A stretch of DNA of 7,348 nucleotides, taken from NCBI GenBank assembly GCA_003222455.1, contig QHWF01000400.1:1-7348 (forward strand), in the 5' to 3' direction. Position 1 is the first letter of the stretch. Each line of letters opens with the position of its first letter. The notes beneath the pieces are model-generated. The model was not told where the DNA came from. It saw only the letters and a list, made by a program, of their open reading frames with translations, and searched no databases. The position numbers were made by a program, and so were the translations under genes. The DNA comes from Acidobacteriota bacterium (lineage in GTDB: Bacteria > Acidobacteriota > Vicinamibacteria > Vicinamibacterales > CAVVIG01). Shown one piece after another: positions 5,768 through 7,348 of this stretch.

Positions 5768-7042
5768 ATGCGTCACTCGGCCGTCCCGCGCATCGTGATC
5801 AGTGGCATCGGCGTCGTGTCGCCGTTTGGCAGCGGCCGCGAACGGTTCTGGGAACACGTGAGCCATGGCTGCAGCGGCACGCGGGCGATTACCCACTTCG
5901 ATGCGTCGGAGTTCGCCTGCCGTGTGGCCGCGCCGGTCACGCCCGTGACGATCGACGACGTGCCGGCGCTCGACGGCGACGACATCTGGGATCCGGAATA
6001 TCGCGCCGATCCGAAACGCTACTCGCGCGCCGCACTCATCGGCGTGATTGCCGCGCGTGAGGCCTGGGCCGACGCCGGCCTCCGCGTCGGCGAACCGAAC
6101 GCGGGTGTGGTGATCGGCAGCGGCGGCGGCGGCATCGACGTCGGCGAGCGCCAGTACTACGACTTCTTCGTGGAGCGCGGAAAAAAGGTCACGCCGTACG
6201 CGATCCCGGTGTCGATTGTGGGGATGGTGTCGAGTGAGATCTCGATCTCGCTGCGGCTGCACGGGATCAGCCATGTCCTCTCGTGCGGCTGCACCAGCTC
6301 CACCGACGCCATCGGCTATTCGGCCGCGCTGCTGCGGGCCGGCGAGGTGGACGCCATCGTGTCGGGCGGCACCGACGCGTGCGTGACCCCCGGGATGATT
6401 TTCGGGTTCTCACGGATGCGGGCCGTCTCCATGGCGTACAACGAGCGGCCGGCGGAGGCCTCGCGGCCGTTCGACAAGGGCCGCGACGGGTTCGTGCTCG
6501 GCGAAGGCGCCTGGATGATCGTCCTCGAGCGCGAGGACCGTGCACGGGCGCGCGGCGCCAGAGCCTACGCCTCGATCGACGGATATGCGTCGACGTGCGA
6601 CGCGTATCATCGCGTGCGGATGGCGCCCGACGGCGAAGAAATCGTCCGTGCCATGGCGCTCGCGCTCGACCGCGCGGGGCGCGCACGCGAAGCCATCGGC
6701 TACGTCAACTATCACGGGACGTCGACCGTGCTGAACGACGCCGTCGAGTCACGGTGCGTGCGGCAGGTGTTTGGCGATTACGCCGATCGGCTCGCAGGAT
6801 CGTCGGTGAAGTCGATGATCGGACATCCTCAGGGCGCAAGCGGCGCGGCCGGTGTGGTGACCGCTGCCCTCGCGCTGTCGCGGGAGTTTCTGCCGCCGAC
6901 GATCAACCTGCGCGACGCCGATCCGGCGTGCGACCTGGATTTCATCCCGAACGAGGGCCGGCGCGGGGCAGTGGAGGCGGCGCTCTGCAACTGCCTCGGG
7001 TTTGGATCGAAGAACAGCGCGATCGTGCTGGGAAGAATCTAG
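5768..7042 (+). CDS. FabF-type beta-ketoacyl-ACP synthase
   Basis: A complete 424-residue thiolase-fold condensing enzyme, close to the roughly 410-420 of FabF. It would join an acyl group to malonyl-ACP by decarboxylative Claisen condensation in the cytosol. The N-terminus IVISGIGVVSPFG is typical. Catalytic residues are in place: nucleophile Cys175 in CGCTSSTDA, His316 in NYHGTSTVLND, Lys348 and His353 in SVKSMIGHPQGASGAAG; their spacing tracks E. coli FabF (163, 303, 335, 340). NYHGTST and GHPQGASG differ from the housekeeping NAHGTST and GHLLGAAG, suggesting a specialised pathway rather than bulk fatty-acid synthesis, though this is inference. The intact cysteine argues against a chain-length-factor-like inactive partner. 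ATG 5768 has an AGGTG ribosome-binding site. The TAG stop lies in the first bases of the 136-bp repeat element. The next gene encodes a flavoprotein on the same strand. Confidence 0.93.
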   Translation: MRHSAVPRIVISGIGVVSPFGSGRERFWEHVSHGCSGTRAITHFDASEFACRVAAPVTPVTIDDVPALDGDDIWDPEYRADPKRYSRAALIGVIAAREAWADAGLRVGEPNAGVVIGSGGGGIDVGERQYYDFFVERGKKVTPYAIPVSIVGMVSSEISISLRLHGISHVLSCGCTSSTDAIGYSAALLRAGEVDAIVSGGTDACVTPGMIFGFSRMRAVSMAYNERPAEASRPFDKGRDGFVLGEGAWMIVLEREDRARARGARAYASIDGYASTCDAYHRVRMAPDGEEIVRAMALALDRAGRAREAIGYVNYHGTSTVLNDAVESRCVRQVFGDYADRLAGSSVKSMIGHPQGASGAAGVVTAALALSREFLPPTINLRDADPACDLDFIPNEGRRGAVEAALCNCLGFGSKNSAIVLGRI

Positions 7043-7174
7043 CAGGCTGCTGAAAAGCGCAGCCTGAAGTGAAAAGTTAAAACTGAAAACTCAAAACTAG
7101 GCCTGCATTTCGACTTTTTACTTTTAGGTTTTCAGTTTTCAGTTCAGGTCGGCGCTTTTTCAGCGACCTGCCAG
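7039..7174. repeat. 136-bp REPIN/MITE-like dispersed element, copy 2
   Basis: Same length, orientation and ends as copy 1 at 557-692. The left hairpin pairs CAGGCTGC (7043-7050) with GCAGCCTG (7059-7066); the right pairs CAGGTCG (7145-7151) with CGACCTG (7164-7170). The terminal 30-40 bases are nearly identical between copies while the A/T-rich middle has diverged, so the ends are what is conserved. Its opening CTAG supplies the TAG stop of the ketoacyl synthase gene. Confidence 0.87.
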
Positions 7175-7238
7175 GCTTTGGACTCTGGGCTATAGGCTTT
7201 GGGCCGGGCCGAGAGCCCAGAGCCGAGAGCCGATAGCC
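7174..7238. repeat. foldback of heptamer units (GGCTTTG / GAGAGCC)
   Basis: The left arm has four 7-bp units from 7174 to 7201: GGCTTTG, GACTCTG, GGCTATA, GGCTTTG. The right arm has four inverse units from 7211 to 7238: GAGAGCC, CAGAGCC, GAGAGCC, GATAGCC. The spacer is GGCCGGGCC (7202-7210). The first unit shares its first base with the end of the 136-bp element. No T-tract follows, so this is not a standard terminator. Confidence 0.85.
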
Positions 7239-7253
7239 CGACTATTCCTCCAG

Positions 7254-7348
7254 ATGCTTGATTGTCTGATTGTCGGCGCCGGCCCGGCCGGGGCCATTGC
7301 AGCGCTGGTGCTCGCTCGCGCCGGCGCGCGGGTGTCCCTCGTCGATCG
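7254..7348 (+). CDS. FAD-dependent oxidoreductase, N-terminal fragment
   Basis: Only the first 31 residues are inside the window. They read MLDCLIVGAGPAGAIAALVLARAGARVSLVD: a beta-strand, the dinucleotide-binding GxGxxG (GAGPAG), a helix, and a second strand ending in an acidic residue, which is the classic FAD ADP-binding fold. This start is shared by geranylgeranyl-reductase-like enzymes, flavin-dependent halogenases and aromatic hydroxylases; the fragment cannot tell them apart. It follows the ketoacyl synthase gene by about 210 bp on the same strand and may belong to the same pathway. No Shine-Dalgarno is seen before the ATG; the N-terminus starts immediately with the Rossmann strand, so the start is credible. 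Confidence 0.82.
   Translation, partial: MLDCLIVGAGPAGAIAALVLARAGARVSLVD

Noticed and set aside
7259..7275. GATTGTCT/GATTGTCG octamer repeat at the start of the flavoprotein gene
   Set aside because: Only two units, and they encode the conserved strand before GAGPAG; probably coincidence of coding sequence.

Overview
The window is GC-rich bacterial DNA with mostly G/C-ending codons. It is chromosomal in character (housekeeping protease, secreted peptidase, membrane methyltransferase-like protein, lipid or polyketide enzymes). Codon usage, the lon / GT-B neighbourhood and intergenic gaps packed with short-period repeats suggest an uncultured soil-type bacterium, perhaps Acidobacteriota (Vicinamibacteria-like). 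That assignment is inference; no rRNA or marker gene in the window settles it.

Layout, left to right. (1) 1-425, minus: the 5' part of a Tat-exported M24 (creatinase / Xaa-Pro aminopeptidase-like) peptidase. (2) 426-721: a non-coding gap holding a 9-bp-unit foldback (460-528), copy 1 of a 136-bp repeat element (557-692) and an octamer array (708-739). (3) 722-1771, minus: a GT-B glycosyltransferase-like protein. (4) 1768-1917: a heptamer foldback filling the whole gap. (5) 1912-4314, minus: complete Lon protease, probably co-directional with gene 3. (6) 4315-4713: a gap with a large G-rich/C-rich foldback (4485-4710). (7) 4714-5067, plus: a small protein with two CxxC knuckles, overlapping tail-to-tail with (8) 5057-5734, minus: a multi-pass NnrU/ICMT/PEMT-like membrane protein. 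(9) 5768-7042, plus: a complete FabF-type ketoacyl-ACP synthase, divergent from gene 8 across only 33 bp. (10) 7039-7174: copy 2 of the 136-bp element, followed at once by another heptamer foldback (7174-7238). (11) 7254-7348, plus: the start of an FAD-dependent oxidoreductase.

The genes form at least three units: lon followed by the GT-B gene on the minus strand; the small CxxC gene and the membrane methyltransferase-like gene converging; and the ketoacyl synthase with the flavoprotein on the plus strand, which looks like part of a fatty-acid or polyketide-type biosynthetic cluster continuing to the right. The peptidase at the left edge reads outward.

The most unusual signal is not a protein. 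Four of the gaps hold foldbacks whose two arms are short tandem arrays of one unit in opposite orientation, with a different unit and period in each (9, 7, 9 and 7 bp). A fifth, octamer array has no inverted arm. These arrays, together with the 136-bp element, repeatedly touch gene boundaries: they contain or abut the stop codons of the GT-B, lon and ketoacyl synthase genes and the starts of the GT-B and CxxC genes.
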